This document shows positions 33,691 to 44,516 of a stretch of 64,000 nucleotides of DNA, in pieces. A model generated the notes under the pieces. That model did not search any database, was not told where the DNA came from, and saw nothing but the letters and a program-made list of their open reading frames with translations. The stretch lies in assembly GCA_024734495.1 (NCBI GenBank), contig JALMQS010000102.1, forward strand, positions 12,006,223 to 12,070,222. Direction: 5' to 3'. The position numbers were made by a program, and so were the translations under genes. The stretch is from Forficula auricularia. Its lineage: Eukaryota; Arthropoda; Insecta; Dermaptera; Forficulidae. Every line of letters starts with the position of its first letter. Position 1 is the stretch's first letter.

Positions 33691-34079
33691 GTTAGTCTCT
33701 TTATATACACTCCGCCTCCGCCTACACACGTTTCGGGGGAAAACTTTATTTATTTATTTATGTTTCCCTATGGAGAAACATTTTTATTTTTATTTATTAA
33801 CCGTGAAGGACAATAAAAAATGATTATAGTAGCGATTTAGTGGAAAAATGAAATAAAAAACGAAGATTCAGGTGCTAATTTGAACCCATAAGATTGGGAG
33901 TTGTTCCTTTTTGACTAAGCTTTGTCGGCATAAAAGACTTTTAAGGATTTTTTAATACTTTTTTAGAGCGATTTAAAATTACTTTCACTAAGTACCTTTA
34001 AAGAAGAATTTTTTTTTTTATTCAAATTCAGATGTTATTGGAAACGGATTTAAATTACAAATTCATGACCATCTATATA
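33691..34079 (+). other. Start of the downstream intron
   Basis: Begins with the donor GTTAGT at 33691. The rest is AT-rich with no recognised features until the fold-back at 34080. Minus-strand frames over the exon are shadows. Confidence 0.7.
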
Positions 34080-34835
34080 ATATAAAATTAAAATAATTTT
34101 TAAGAAAAAATGAAACCCGACTTCAAAAAATTAAGTGCAACAATATAAAAATACACTAAAGGTATTAAATAATTATTATCTTATTTAGTTACAACTAAAC
34201 GACGAAATATTAACACGAAATTACTTTTAAAGTCGGTGCCAAACAAACTATACCTATAAGCGAGCGTACCCGCCAAACGTACTAAGTAAGATCCGTCGAG
34301 TGCGATTCATAAAAGGTATATGTTTGGCACCAACTTCAAAAAGTAATTTCATGTTAATATTTCGTCGTTTAGTTGTAACTAAATAAGATAATAATTATTT
34401 TATACCTTTTAGTGTATTTTTATATTTGTTGCATTTAATTTTTTGAAGTCGGTTTTTATTTTTTTCTTAAAAATTATTTTTATTTTCTCTTTTTAGTGAT
34501 GTTATTAATAGTGATCATATCATCAGAACTTGACCAAATTAATATGACACCATCCTAAGACACCCCCTTTCGGATAAAAAAAGAACCATCGAAATCAGTT
34601 CATAAACAAAGAGGTTAGGTCTAAACAAACCCTAATAAAAAAGGTCTAATACCTATGAAAAAAAATCGAAAAAAATGGGACCAATCGGAAGCTAGACTGG
34701 ACCCAATGCAAAAAAATTTTTTCAAAATCGGTTGAGAATTGGCGGAGATATGAGGTAACATAGGCACAAAAAAAAAAAAAAAAAAATTCAGTCGAATAGA
34801 GAACCTCCTCCTTTTTTGAAGTCGTTTCAAAAATA
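34080..34835. repeat. Fold-back repeat family D, copy 2
   Basis: A ~400-bp palindrome (34085-34480) with arms of about 150 bp, 'cccgacttcaaaaaattaag' against 'taattttttgaagtcggttt', and a 75-bp loop 'tataagcgagcgtacccgcc...gtcgagtgcgattcataaaa'. It is followed by shared non-coding sequence ending 'cctcctccttttttgaagtc', so the whole element is probably bounded by inverted GACTTCAAAAAA ends. It lies in the presumed kinesin intron. Confidence 0.8.
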
Positions 34836-35024
34836 CAAATCTTTTAGAAAACAATCTAAAAAACATTTATTTTAAATCCAAACCTTTCGGGAGAATTTCT
34901 CCTTTTATCAATGGAAGTGTTTTACTTATGGAAAGTGGTGTAGGTTTTAGGTGAAACATGATGTTAGTTAATAGAGTAAAAGTGTGTAGTTTCACAGTGA
35001 ATGAAACAAAACTCAAAGAGGTTT

Positions 35025-35080
35025 ATACAGACTCAATATATTTCAGATTATTAGTCCATCATCAGGAGTTTACAAGTTAA
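35025..35080 (-). ncRNA. Hammerhead-like motif F (left arm)
   Basis: Minus strand: ACTC, CTGATGA, stem II region TGGACTAATAATCT (imperfect), GAA, ATATAT, T, GAGT. The flanking ACTC/GAGT pair as stem I, and ATATAT gives a minimal stem III. Stem II carries a mismatch. Confidence 0.5.
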
Positions 35081-35345
35081 TACATAGACACTGAACGAGT
35101 GGTCACCATACTTGACATTCAAGGTCATGGTTGCAATATAACAAAATATAACACTCAATCTTACATACCAACCTAACACAAGAAAATACACCAATGAAAT
35201 TGAAATTTGACCTTTGTGTTAGCAGTTGGTATGTGTAGATTTGAATGTTATATTGTTATGGTATGGTAACCATGAACTTGCATGTTTACGAGATCTCAAT
35301 CTACCTGTTGGCTCCTCGTTCAGTTATCAGCCGGTATTAAACTGT

Positions 35346-35395
35346 AAAACTCCCTGATGATGGACTAATAGTCCGAATATCGTGAGCGCTTTGTA
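35346..35395 (+). ncRNA. Hammerhead-like motif G (right arm)
   Basis: Plus strand: ACTCC, CTGATGA (35354-35360), T, perfect stem II GGACT-aat-AGTCC, then GAATATCGTGAG. The fourth A of the GAAA box is missing, so it is probably inactive. Confidence 0.5.
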
Positions 35396-35481
35396 TAAAC
35401 TCTTGAGTCTTTGGTCCCTATTTCAATTCACTGTGAAACTAACGACCTTTTACTCTATTAAACTAATGGACGTGTTGTTGC

Positions 35482-35695
35482 GTTTATAAAAATAATTTTT
35501 TAAGAAAAAAATAAAACCGACTTCAAAAAATTAAATGCAACAAATAAAATACACTACGCAAAGGTATAAAATAACTATTATCTTATTTGAGTTATTCAGC
35601 TAGACGAATGAAGATAACATGAATACTTTTTTGAAGTCGGTGCCAAACATATACCTTTTATGAATCGCACTCGACGGATCTTACTTACGGCAACC
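35482..35695. repeat. Fold-back repeat family D, partial copy
   Basis: Left arm 'aaaaccgacttcaaaaaatt' to 'gaagtcggtgccaaac', followed by the loop in inverted sense ('gaatcgcactcgacggatct'). The right arm is absent; a SINE-like sequence follows directly. Confidence 0.7.
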
Positions 35696-35825
35696 TACCA
35701 AGAGTATAATTTGGCGTTCGGAGCCGGCGTTAAAAGGTAGGTCCCGTATATCTGTGTAAAAACTGCTAAACACACTCAGCACAGGTATATGTGGAGAGGA
35801 CCCAAAACGTCAGGGAAATGGGTTA
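35695..35825 (+). mobile_element. 3' part of SINE family 3 (copy 1)
   Basis: 'ggcaacctaccaag...gccggcgttaaaa.gtaggtcccgtatatctgtg...cactcagcacaggtatatgt' matches 63805-63950, where a tRNA-like head precedes it. The head is missing here. Confidence 0.6.
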
Positions 35826-36076
35826 GTTAATTCCATTTCTTCCCGCTCCCAAAAGGCTTTCAAAGTATTATCTATAGACGATTCACAACAATGAAGGTAA
35901 TGAGCTTTTGGCTGTAGTTTGAAGAGAAATCTCTCCCATAATTAACCATCCAAATTTCGTATTTATTGGCGAAGGATTGTCCTTTATATGTAACGGTATC
36001 GTCATAACAATTTCTAAATAAGCTTGGACTCCAAGTAATAAATCTATTTTACCAGCCTTAAATGATATGGCACTTA

Positions 36077-37152
36077 GGGCCAGTTTCATTAAAAAATCCT
36101 CGGCTTACTCATCTCTAGGTCTGGAGTTTCAAACAATATGAATTTCATAAAACAAAATAGTGTCGAGTTAGCTCACCCTGAGTCAAGGGTAGGAAATTAG
36201 GTTGGCAACGGCCAAATTCCCTACATCTTAGTTATTTTTAGAAAAAAAAAAACAATTACGTTTAGAATTTTTTTGTTTTGTATTCATTAAATAAATGAAT
36301 GTCTTGTATTCTTTAAAAACAATCAAATTTTTTTTTCTATTTAATTATATAAAAATAAAGTGGTAAAAAAGTAAATATATAGATACAACAAAACTGAGTC
36401 AAATCATGTAATTTTAAAAATTTGAAATCTATTGAATAAGTGAATATTAAATTTTAGATAGAATATGGACCAATCTTCAATTAAGAGTAAAAGAAATCCC
36501 AATTTCACAATAGAAAAGGAGAAACGTCTTGTTTTTCTCGTTAATAAATATAAATAGGTATGTGTTGGAATGTAAGCGTTCAGATTCGGATGTTAATTTA
36601 AAGAATAAAAAAATATGGGATGATTTGGCATCAGAATTTAATGCTGACTCCAATCGTTTCCGATCTAATTTTATTCTACGAAATAAATATAAAAATTTAA
36701 CTATTTTAATAGAAATATCATCTTTCTTCGATTTTAGTTTGAAATTTTTTTTAATTTAATTTATTAGATATTTACTTTTTAAAAAATATACCTATATAAT
36801 GAATTCTTTTGTTTTATTCTAATTCCGTGTTAACATTCTATATACATTTATATAGGTATATTTTACTATATTTTATATTATATAAAAATAATAATAATAA
36901 TATAAAAATAAATAATATAACGATTTGTTTTGAATTCTTTTGATTTGAAACTCTAACCTATAAAACGTTATTCTAATGTAAATAAACACAGGGTTATCCC
37001 CAGGATAAAGGTTAACCCATCAAGTTCGGAGAGTTAAAGATAGAGGGGTTAAGTCTGCGATCACCCTATGTTTTTTTTATGAAACATATTTCGAGAGCTA
37101 ACCCCAGGGTATTCCCTAGCATAGGGTCATCTTAGTTTTATGAAACTGGCCC
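36077..37152 (+). mobile_element. PIF/Harbinger-like element with Myb/SANT remnant, copy 2
   Basis: Terminal inverted repeats GGGCCAGTTTCAT... and ...ATGAAACTGGCCC, flanked by TTA (36074-36076) and ATA (37153-37155). It is collinear with the reverse complement of 22752-23793 and slightly longer. No DDE transposase is found, so mobility would depend on another copy. Confidence 0.85.
36465..36705 (+). pseudogene. Myb/SANT-like accessory protein remnant
   Basis: Opens MDQSSIKSKRNPNFTIEKEK, RLVFLVNKYK and then a stop. A one-base frameshift restores VLECKRSDSDVNLKNKKIWD, DLASEFNADSNRFRSNFILR, NKYKNLTI. Together they form a Myb/SANT-like domain of about 75 residues, normally the DNA-binding partner of the Harbinger transposase. 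It matches the fragment at 23158-23369. The frameshift and the AT-rich tail make it a pseudogene. Confidence 0.75.
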
Positions 37153-37155
37153 ATA

Positions 37156-37696
37156 AAAGAAGAAGATGTAATAATTAATTCTGTATCAAGATTTGTTTAT
37201 AATTATCTCTGATTATTGAATTATTCCGAATCCAACATATTGATTTTTTCCTCATTATAACATTATAATGCCCTGGAATCTCCTAAAAGAGTTTATTGAT
37301 GTGTTAAGCTCATTTTCATCTTGTCACTCTCGATTGTTAAAAATAAAAATAAAATAAAAAATGGTACATTGTGTCGAATGCTTTAAAATGAAGAATCTTA
37401 AAGTTGGCTGATAAGCCAACATGCATTGAGTCCTCTCTATTAAAGCTCTTGCCTTTAATAGATACACTCCTGGGGACAACGTGAACAAACTCATAAAACT
37501 ACGTTTTATATTCTTCTAGTGGGCACGATTAGATTGAAAACATATTCAATTAGATACGTGATTCAAATTCAAGCAGTTTTTTTTTAATCATTCAGCACGT
37601 TGCCGGCTGTTAAAATATAAGAAGTATTCATTAACAAATTGCATTCACAGATACAATTTTATACAAGAAAATTATTTAAATGTATTTTTTTATTAA
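37156..37696. other. Non-coding
   Basis: AT-rich, nothing recognised. Confidence 0.35.
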
Positions 37697-39090
37697 ATAA
37701 ACTGATGTGGCCATCCCCATGACTTTACCATACACCTGGGTCCTCACTTACATTAAATACTAGCTTCAAGGCCCGCCTTCGGCCCCCTGGACCCCCTGGA
37801 CCCCCACGTGGCTGCTTTATTCATGTTTTATTAGTTACAGAGAATAAATATATTGTTTTATTATAAAGTCTTAAATATATATAATTTGAGATTCTATTTA
37901 ACTACATAACAAATAAGATGAAACAAATATTTAAAATGTATTAAAAATCTACTTATCATTAAGGGGAAAATAAAAAAGAGTTATATTATATGTAGGTATT
38001 ATTATAGATAAGAAGACTTGAAAATTACAATTATTATTCATTTTGCAAGACACAAAAGTATATACAATCTATTTATAAAAAATTCTCTTATTCTCAAGCT
38101 TGAGTTGTTTATCATAAAAGAATTTAGTCTATTTGATTTTAAGTCGATTCTTCCATGTTTTCAGTAGAGCTTGCCATTAATAGTCAAAACATCAAAAATG
38201 TAATTCAATAAGGTTTCCTCTAGTATTAGATAAGAATCGATCGTTATTTTTGATTTTAAGTCGATTCCTCCATGTCTTTTGCAATGGTTACCAATAATAA
38301 TCGAAGGGTCAAAAATCTAATATAGAATTGTTATTCCTCTAGTATTAGATAAGAATCGATTGCTATTTTTGATTTTAAGTCGATTCCTCCATGTCTTCAC
38401 CAATGGCTACCAATAAAAACCGAAACGTCAAAAATCGAATGTAGAATGGTTATTCCTCGACTGTTAAATGAGAATCGATCATTATTTTTGAATTAAAGTC
38501 AACATGAACTGCAAATTGCAAGTGATATCTGATTAATAATAAAGAAATAAACATATTAATATTTCAAATCAATTTGGATAAAGTTTAGCAACGATCCGTT
38601 GCAGTTAATTTTTTTAATTTTTGTTTTTAAATGTACTTTAAAAAAATAGATAGTTTTTTTTAAATCTTTGTTGCATTATTAAATTCTTCCTCAACGATAA
38701 TGTGGTTAGAACTCTATTATCTATGCTATTAAGAATGAATGACACTAAAAAATCTGACAATCAGGGCCGCCAACACATGTTTGGTTTGCTAGTTTAGTTC
38801 TTTTATTGTTTGGCAAGCTATGTTGGCTAACCTGATTTTTTTTTTTTTTTAGTTTTTCCTGAATTTTCCAAATATCCCGGCAACTTTTCTAATTTTTTTT
38901 TACGTATTAACATGAATTGGACTATTACGAACATTTAAAAAAAAATTAGCCAAATCGGTCCATGCATTCGAGAGATCTGCGCTTACAAAGAAACAGAAAT
39001 TCATTTTTATTATATAGATGAAATAAACTGATGTGGCCATCCACATGACTTTACCATACACCTGGGTCCTCACTTATATTTAATATTGAT
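37697..39090. repeat. ~1.25-kb unclassified insert between two 65-bp direct repeats
   Basis: 'aaataaactgatgtggccat...accatacacctgggtcctca' occurs at 37697-37765 and 39019-39087. Between them lies a unit beginning 'actagcttcaaggcccgcct' with a C-rich block and ending 'cagaaattcatttttattat', which also contains the 118-bp minisatellite. The flanks belong to repeat R, so either two R copies frame the insert or the target was duplicated. Confidence 0.65.
38135..38500 (+). repeat. Minisatellite, ~118-bp unit, three units
   Basis: 'gattttaagtcgattc' starts at 38135, 38252 and 38371, with a decayed fourth at 38490. Each unit also carries 'tccatgtcttc', 'rataatcgaa.cgtcaaaaat' and 'tagtattagataagaatcga'. 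An inverted two-unit version is at 43310-43530. Confidence 0.85.
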
Positions 39091-39329
39091 TTAAAATCAT
39101 TTATAATTATTTAAGAAAGAAACCCCCTCTTAATTTTGGCCCCATTATATCTTATTTTAATTATGAGACTATTTTATTAGAAATATCAGCTTTTTTCGAT
39201 TTTTGTGAGTCATTTTCATAAGGTTATATAGGGTGCCGAGACGACTATATGTAATAATGTGTGTAAAACACACGGGCGGCAAAACAGTTAGACTAACAGT
39301 TTAACAACTGTCTCTCTAGACCTCTAGAG

Positions 39330-39961
39330 CAGAGGTCGGGAAACTTGTTTAGCTATTACCCCAAAATATTTTTCCATAGGTCGCTATTACCCCTACATCA
39401 AAAGCAAAAAAAAGCAAGGTAAATGTATCTTATCTTTTTATATTAAACGAGCAATTCTTGTATATATATTTAGAATCGGTTTGTCGAAAAAGGGCTCTAA
39501 CGATTTGGATGAAATTCACTGGTTTTTGTGTTGACAATTCGATCTATCAAGCTCTCATCTTCGGCTCAGTTGTTTTTGATGGGTTTTTTGTTAATTGAAA
39601 TAATTATTTACAGGTGGTTGTTGGAATAAAAATTTATGATCATATTTCTTTCAATTTATTTTTAATAAAATTAATTGGTTTTTTTATTTTAAATTTCACT
39701 AATAGATCATTACAAATGTTATTATATATTAGAATTTTGCCAATTTGATTAAATAAAGGTATTTTTCTATAAAACTCAATTTTTATTCTCTTAAAAAAAT
39801 CCGACTAATTCGAAGGATCATACCTTCTTCTTCATGATTTAAAAAGGGTCAAAATAAGGGAAGGGGTTTATAAAATAAAACATTTTTAAATGTCCTTTTT
39901 ACCCCCGATAGTTTCATTTTTACTCCATTTGGGGTAATTTACCCCGGTTCCCTGACCCCTG
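39330..39961. mobile_element. Non-autonomous hAT element, 8-bp duplication
   Basis: Inverted ends CAGAGGTCGGGAAAC (left) and GTTCCCTGACCCCTG (right), with the adjoining 'attacccc'/'ggggtaat', flanked by a perfect 8-bp CTCTAGAG at 39322-39329 and 39962-39969. This is the hAT signature. The 632-bp interior has no transposase and contains an H1-family repeat. Confidence 0.9.
39440..39795 (+). mobile_element. Helitron-like family H1, copy 3 (partial, nested in hAT)
   Basis: 'ttaaacgagcaattcttgta', 'gggctctaacgatttggatg' and 'taattgaaataattatttac' align with the H1 copies. The 3' G-rich block is absent. It lies inside the hAT element, so it either inserted there or was captured. Confidence 0.55.
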
Positions 39962-39969
39962 CTCTAGAG

Positions 39970-40814
39970 TCTAACCGAGTGATTCTCCACCTTTTTAAAT
40001 CTGCCGCCCCTAAGGAGCGGAAAATTTTTCATCCCATCCTTTTGTGAAAATCCTGTAATTTCCTGTATGGGGAAAGTGGGTTACCACGTCACCCCCTCCA
40101 TACCCTCTTCGCAAGAACACATACGCAAAGCTCAGATGCGTAATTTTATTTATTACCTATATGTACCAACCTATGTATTAATTTCTATCTTGAAGGGGTA
40201 AGGGGTGATAATATTTTTAGGAGTTAAATTTTAGTTACAATTTTAAAAGGGGCGCAAAATTATAGTTTGCACACTGGTGGCTGAATGGCTTGGCACGGCC
40301 CTGGGTGCATATGCGAAATTTCATACAAATAGACTAAAGGGTCCAAATTCTAGAACTTATATTGATAGTTTTATTCCCCCCCCCCCACCCCCAATTTGGC
40401 CCCAGAAAAATATAATAATCTTTACGTTATTATAGGTTAATTTTATAGTATATTTCATTTATCTTGTTTTATAGTTTGAAAATCATATAATTTTAATATT
40501 TAACCCCCCCTTCCCACTTAGTTTTGGGTCGATATTAACCAAAATCTAATCAGCTCTTAATCTCCTCAATGTACCAAAACTACATATGAAATTTTGTTTT
40601 ATTATTCAGACTAGTTTTTGACTTAGAGCATCCACCATCATAAAAACGTCCGTATTAACAGACATTTTGACAAAACAGTTAATATGTCGAAAAATATCAT
40701 TTTTTTGATGTTCAGTTATTAGGGTTTTTTTGTAGACCAAAACGCCATGATCTCGCCCAATTTCATAAATCAAAATAGTTTCAGCCGTTTTTGAGATATT
40801 TCAAAAAAAGCTGA
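39970..40814. repeat. Diverged repeat-like non-coding sequence
   Basis: Begins 'gagtgattctccaccttttt', reminiscent of another hAT-like end, but no partner is found. From 40370 on, text such as 'ttttgggtcgatattaacca' is a further diverged piece of family R. Confidence 0.45.
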
Positions 40815-41510
40815 CGTGTTCTGATGTGGCCATCCACTTGACTTTACCATACAACCTGGCCCCTCACTTATATTAATATTTAATAAAATTATTTATAATC
40901 ATGTAGAGGAGGGCGGTTAGTTGTTGCATTTTTAGACTCCTAGGGGCACACTGATTATGTATACAAAATTTGGTTGAGTTTGGTAAATGGCCAAGATTTA
41001 CATTTTTGACCCCCCTCCCCCATTTTGGGCGGTTAGTTTTTGCATTTTTAGACTTCTGGGGTACACTGATTATGTAATATACAGAATTTGGTTGAGTTTG
41101 CTCAAACGACCTAGATTTTTAATTTTTAACCCCCTCTACCCCCCCCTTAATTTTGCGTCGATATGCACCAAAATCTAATCAGCTCTTAATCTCAATGGAC
41201 CAAAACTATGTGTGAAATTTGGTTTCGATATTCACACTAGTTTTTGAGCTAGCTCGTCCACAAATTTAGTAACGCACAGACTAACTAACAGACATTTTGA
41301 CAAAACAATTATTATCTCGAAAAATATAATTTTTTCGATGTTCACTTATTAGAGATTTTTTGTAGACCTAAATGCCATGGTTTAGCTCAATTTTTTTAAT
41401 CAAAATAGTTTCAGCCGTTTTTGAAATATTTCGAAAAAAAGAAGGAAAAAACTAACTTTTTTCATGCACGATTACAGTGCTTGACCATACCCTGTATGGT
41501 AAAGTAAAAA
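40815..41510 (-). repeat. Unclassified repeat family R, copy 2 (uninterrupted)
   Basis: On the minus strand it runs 'taccatacagggtatggtca' to 'gggccaggttgtatggtaaa', about 695 bp, matching 24797-25345 joined to 28013-28150. It contains a G-rich motif twice ('cgcccaaaatgggggagg'). A second R-type end, 'cacgattacaatacttgacc', occurs at 41540-41560. Confidence 0.75.
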
Positions 41511-41569
41511 CGAAGCAAAAAAAACAACACTTTTTTCATCCACGATTACAATACTTGACCAAACCCTGT

Positions 41570-42137
41570 AAAAAGGGAAATTTTTAAATATATTTTTTTT
41601 ATTTATCGAAATGTTTAGCATACTTAGTAAGATACTAAAAAGTGTATATTTGACATTATGAACTTTGATACGGCCCTTTGAGTAATCGAATAATAATCTA
41701 ATTATATATTTAAGCAAATATTGTTGATATTAGTAATTAAATATTTATTAAATAGATCATAAAAAAACAAGTTCAGAGAGCCTGTTTAATTTTTTTCCTC
41801 AACGGGCTTAGCAAATATAGTAATAATTATTATAAATTGTAACCAGCAGAGAGTGTTTGCTAGAAGTTAATAATTTACCGTTTGCGTTGCTCATTTTGTT
41901 TAGAGAGTAGGTTGGTCAATAGTAATCCATTAGTGGCATATCAGAGGATGGATCCACCCCCCCCCTGGGTAAATGCCCTCGTAATTTGGTCCCCAGCCAA
42001 ACCATTTTGCGGTCTTTGCCCCCTGGAGAAATTTTATTTTATTGCGGTAAAAATAAAAACAACGCAAATGTAGGAGGAATTACTTCACGCCACACTGGCT
42101 TCCTATTTTTGTAATAAAAACAAGTGTAATAAATATA
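41570..42137. other. Non-coding
   Basis: No gene recognised; a C9 run near 41958. Confidence 0.3.
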
Positions 42138-42915
42138 TCTACTCTTATTAAACGAGCAAAAATTGTTTTTTTATATATATTTGTTTGTATATATATATTT
42201 GTATCTTAGTTCTATTTTAAAAACGGCTCTACCGATTTTGATGAAACTAATTTTATTAACAAGTTTTGAGGATGAGAAAGCTATCTGGCTAGGTCTGGAC
42301 CTCGACAAATTTCATCTTAATTGATCTTTTCTTAATTAAAGTAATTATTGATAGACGAAAATCTCAATAAAAAAGTTTGTTTATATTTTTTTTAATTATC
42401 TTTTATTTTTAATTGGTTTTTCAATTTTAAAACCTACTAATAGGTTATAGTAAATATTAATATATTATATTAAAATTAGGAATTTTTTGTTTGTTTTTAA
42501 TTAACAGATGTCGAAATCATAACAAAACAGGTGTGTTTACAAATAAAGTGGTTGAAATGGCTTTTTTTTTATATAACTTGTAAACAAATCTTATTTAATT
42601 TTATGTTTTTATTTCAGATCCTATACGATTATTTTTTTATTATTATTTTCCTATTTATTTTTTATAATGTTTATCAATATGAACGAATGTAGGCAATTGG
42701 TATACGAGTAAACAAATATACACATAATATATATGTGGACAATTATAAAGCTATAAATGGAAAAACTGGGTGCGGGGTGGGCTAGATGTGGGAGGTGCAG
42801 GAGGTGGGGGATCCGGGGGTGTTAGGCGCGGTTGGGGTGGGGTGGGGGCGAGGTGTGTGGTTTCGGGGGGGGGGGGGTCAGGTGTTACCCTGCATCGATT
42901 GGTTGCTCCAGGTAC
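42138..42915 (+). mobile_element. Helitron-like family H1, copy 4
   Basis: Starts TCTACTCTTATTAAACGAGC after an A, and includes 'acggctctaccgattttgat' and 'ctatctggctaggtctggac'. The strongly G-rich block 42765-42880 precedes 'ttaccctgcatcgattgg...gctccaggtact'. No coding. Sequence continues similar to the minus-strand copy for another ~310 bp (42916-43230 against 47880-48175), so these two share an older common insertion context or a longer element. Confidence 0.6.
42765..42880 (+). other. G-rich, quadruplex-prone block of H1
   Basis: Many G3-G13 runs on the plus strand within about 115 bases. Equivalent blocks occur at 29515-29590 (plus) and 58995-59155 (minus strand G-rich). This is a conserved part of the H1 3' region. 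Confidence 0.75.
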
Positions 42916-43309
42916 TATGTTTTTAAATTAACTAATTTTACCAAAATAATATCAATATTTTTTTTCTAAAGAAGTAGGTACTGTACCATTTTGAAATCTC
43001 GACTAAATGTGCCATTTTTTTAAATAAATTGTCATGGTAGTTTACTAGACTTTTTTTTACATTAAAGATAATTTAAAGTTAGATTATCTAAATTTTTTTA
43101 AACATAACTCCGGAAAAAATATTTTTTTCCTCCAAAAGTATTATATATTACTTATGGTTTTATTTTAAATTCTGGTCAATAGCAGGATTATTCAGGATTG
43201 GGCAACAAGAATTAGAATAATAATAATAATAAATTTTATATACGTTACTTGGCGATCTATAAAAAATGTTACCTCAATAGGCGGACAGTTTTAATGGTTT
43301 TTACATAGA

Positions 43310-43530
43310 TTTTTGACATTTCGATTATTATTGATAACCATTGGTGAAGACATGGAGGAATCGACTTAAAATCAAAAATAACCATCGATTCTTATCTAAT
43401 ACTAGAGGAATAACCTTATTGCAATCCATATTTGTTGTTTTGACTATTAATGACAACTTCTACTGAAAACGTGGAAGAATCGACTTAAAATCAAAAAGAC
43501 TAAATTCTTTTATGACAAACCACTCAAGCT
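43310..43530 (-). repeat. Minisatellite, inverted two-unit copy
   Basis: 'gaatcgacttaaaatc' at 43359 and 43481 with the intervening unit is the reverse complement of 38095-38330, including the flank 'aagcttgag'. Copy number differs from the 38-kb locus (two against three). Confidence 0.8.
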
Positions 43531-43539
43531 TGAGTTTCT

Positions 43540-44412
43540 TAAAGTTTAGGGGTGTCTGGCAGGGGGTAGCAACTGTCATAAGTGTCCGGCAATGGATGAC
43601 GAGATTTCTAAAGTTATCCCGAAGAAAATATAAAAAAATTGAGCTTTATACTTTGACGAATTTAAAGTACTATTTTATACACCTTTATTACCTGTTACCT
43701 GCCAAAGTAACCACAACCCAAACTCTATAGTCGCTGGTCGTTCTTACCTGTATAGGGGACATGCACAGAAAAACTTTCAGCTTTTATAAAATAACGAAGG
43801 TCTGGCCGTCGTGGGCTCTTGGGATATATGTTTTTTAACGATATTATTTCGAATTTCTTTGATAGAGGGCGGCTGAGGTTTTTCAGTCTTTTCATATCGG
43901 AACAAGGATAATAAATTAAAAAACTTATAGTAGGTACTAGGAATAAAAATATAAACGAAGTAAATTTTTTATTATAATTCAAAAAAAAAAAAAATAATAC
44001 GACGGAAGAGGGATTAGAAAGTATAAATTATTGAACTATCCATGTTAATAAATTAAGAATGAGTTAAAGTATGCAGAGTGACAAATTCCAAATCTTGAAC
44101 GAAATTATATGTATAAATGAAATGTGAAATTATTTTGTTTTTATTTTATGTAATTGTACCTACTCGTATAAAAAATCTTATAAAATGTTTCAATTTTCAA
44201 TACTAAAAGAAGAAGAAGAAGTCGGCAAAGTTGACGAATCGTTAATGAAAAATAAAAAAATCACACAAAAAAACTTGTCCTTAATTCCATTAAAAAACTC
44301 TCATCTATTTATGTATTTTATGTGAAAACGCATTAATTTGTAAATTTTAAATTCTACATATAGTAATAGTCACTTAAGTTTCTAAGAATCTTAGAAAGTA
44401 TAGTTTAGAAAA
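43540..44412. other. Non-coding
   Basis: No recognisable gene. Poly-A near 43981, (GAA)n near 44210. Confidence 0.35.
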
Positions 44413-44516
44413 ATATGTCAGACTGGTTCGTCTCTGAGGGCAAACCAATGGCCCGGGTAACATTTTGGTACTCGTGTTCAATTCCCGAAGGGTTAAAATC
44501 AACCCTTTTGACATAT
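44413..44516 (+). repeat. tRNA-like module with inverted flanks (1)
   Basis: 104 bp framed by ATATGTCA (44413-44420) and TGACATAT (44509-44516). Interior: 'gtctctgagggcaaacc' (A-box-like), 'aatggcccgggtaac', and 'gtgttcaattcccgaag' (B-box-like). Same layout as 51644-51749 (minus) and 53300-53398. It is not a canonical tRNA: the acceptor and anticodon arms do not fold by eye. Confidence 0.6.

Larger units (their letters stand above)
34965..35470. repeat. ~500-bp fold-back with two hammerhead-like cores
   Basis: The left arm (34968-35075) and right arm (35340-35465) are inverted copies: 'taatagagtaaaag', 'agtttcacagtgaat', 'gtttatac' and 'tattagtccatcatcag' appear in opposite senses. The centre (35150-35260) is also internally repetitive ('acataccaac' against 'gttggtatgt'). 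Confidence 0.8.

Noticed and set aside
33495..33729. Minus-strand frames over the kinesin exon
   Set aside because: They are shadows of the plus-strand exon, which has kinesin motor motifs and splice sites.
38135..38500. CRISPR-like array
   Set aside because: Repeated units are 118 bp end to end with no spacer structure; the window is eukaryotic.
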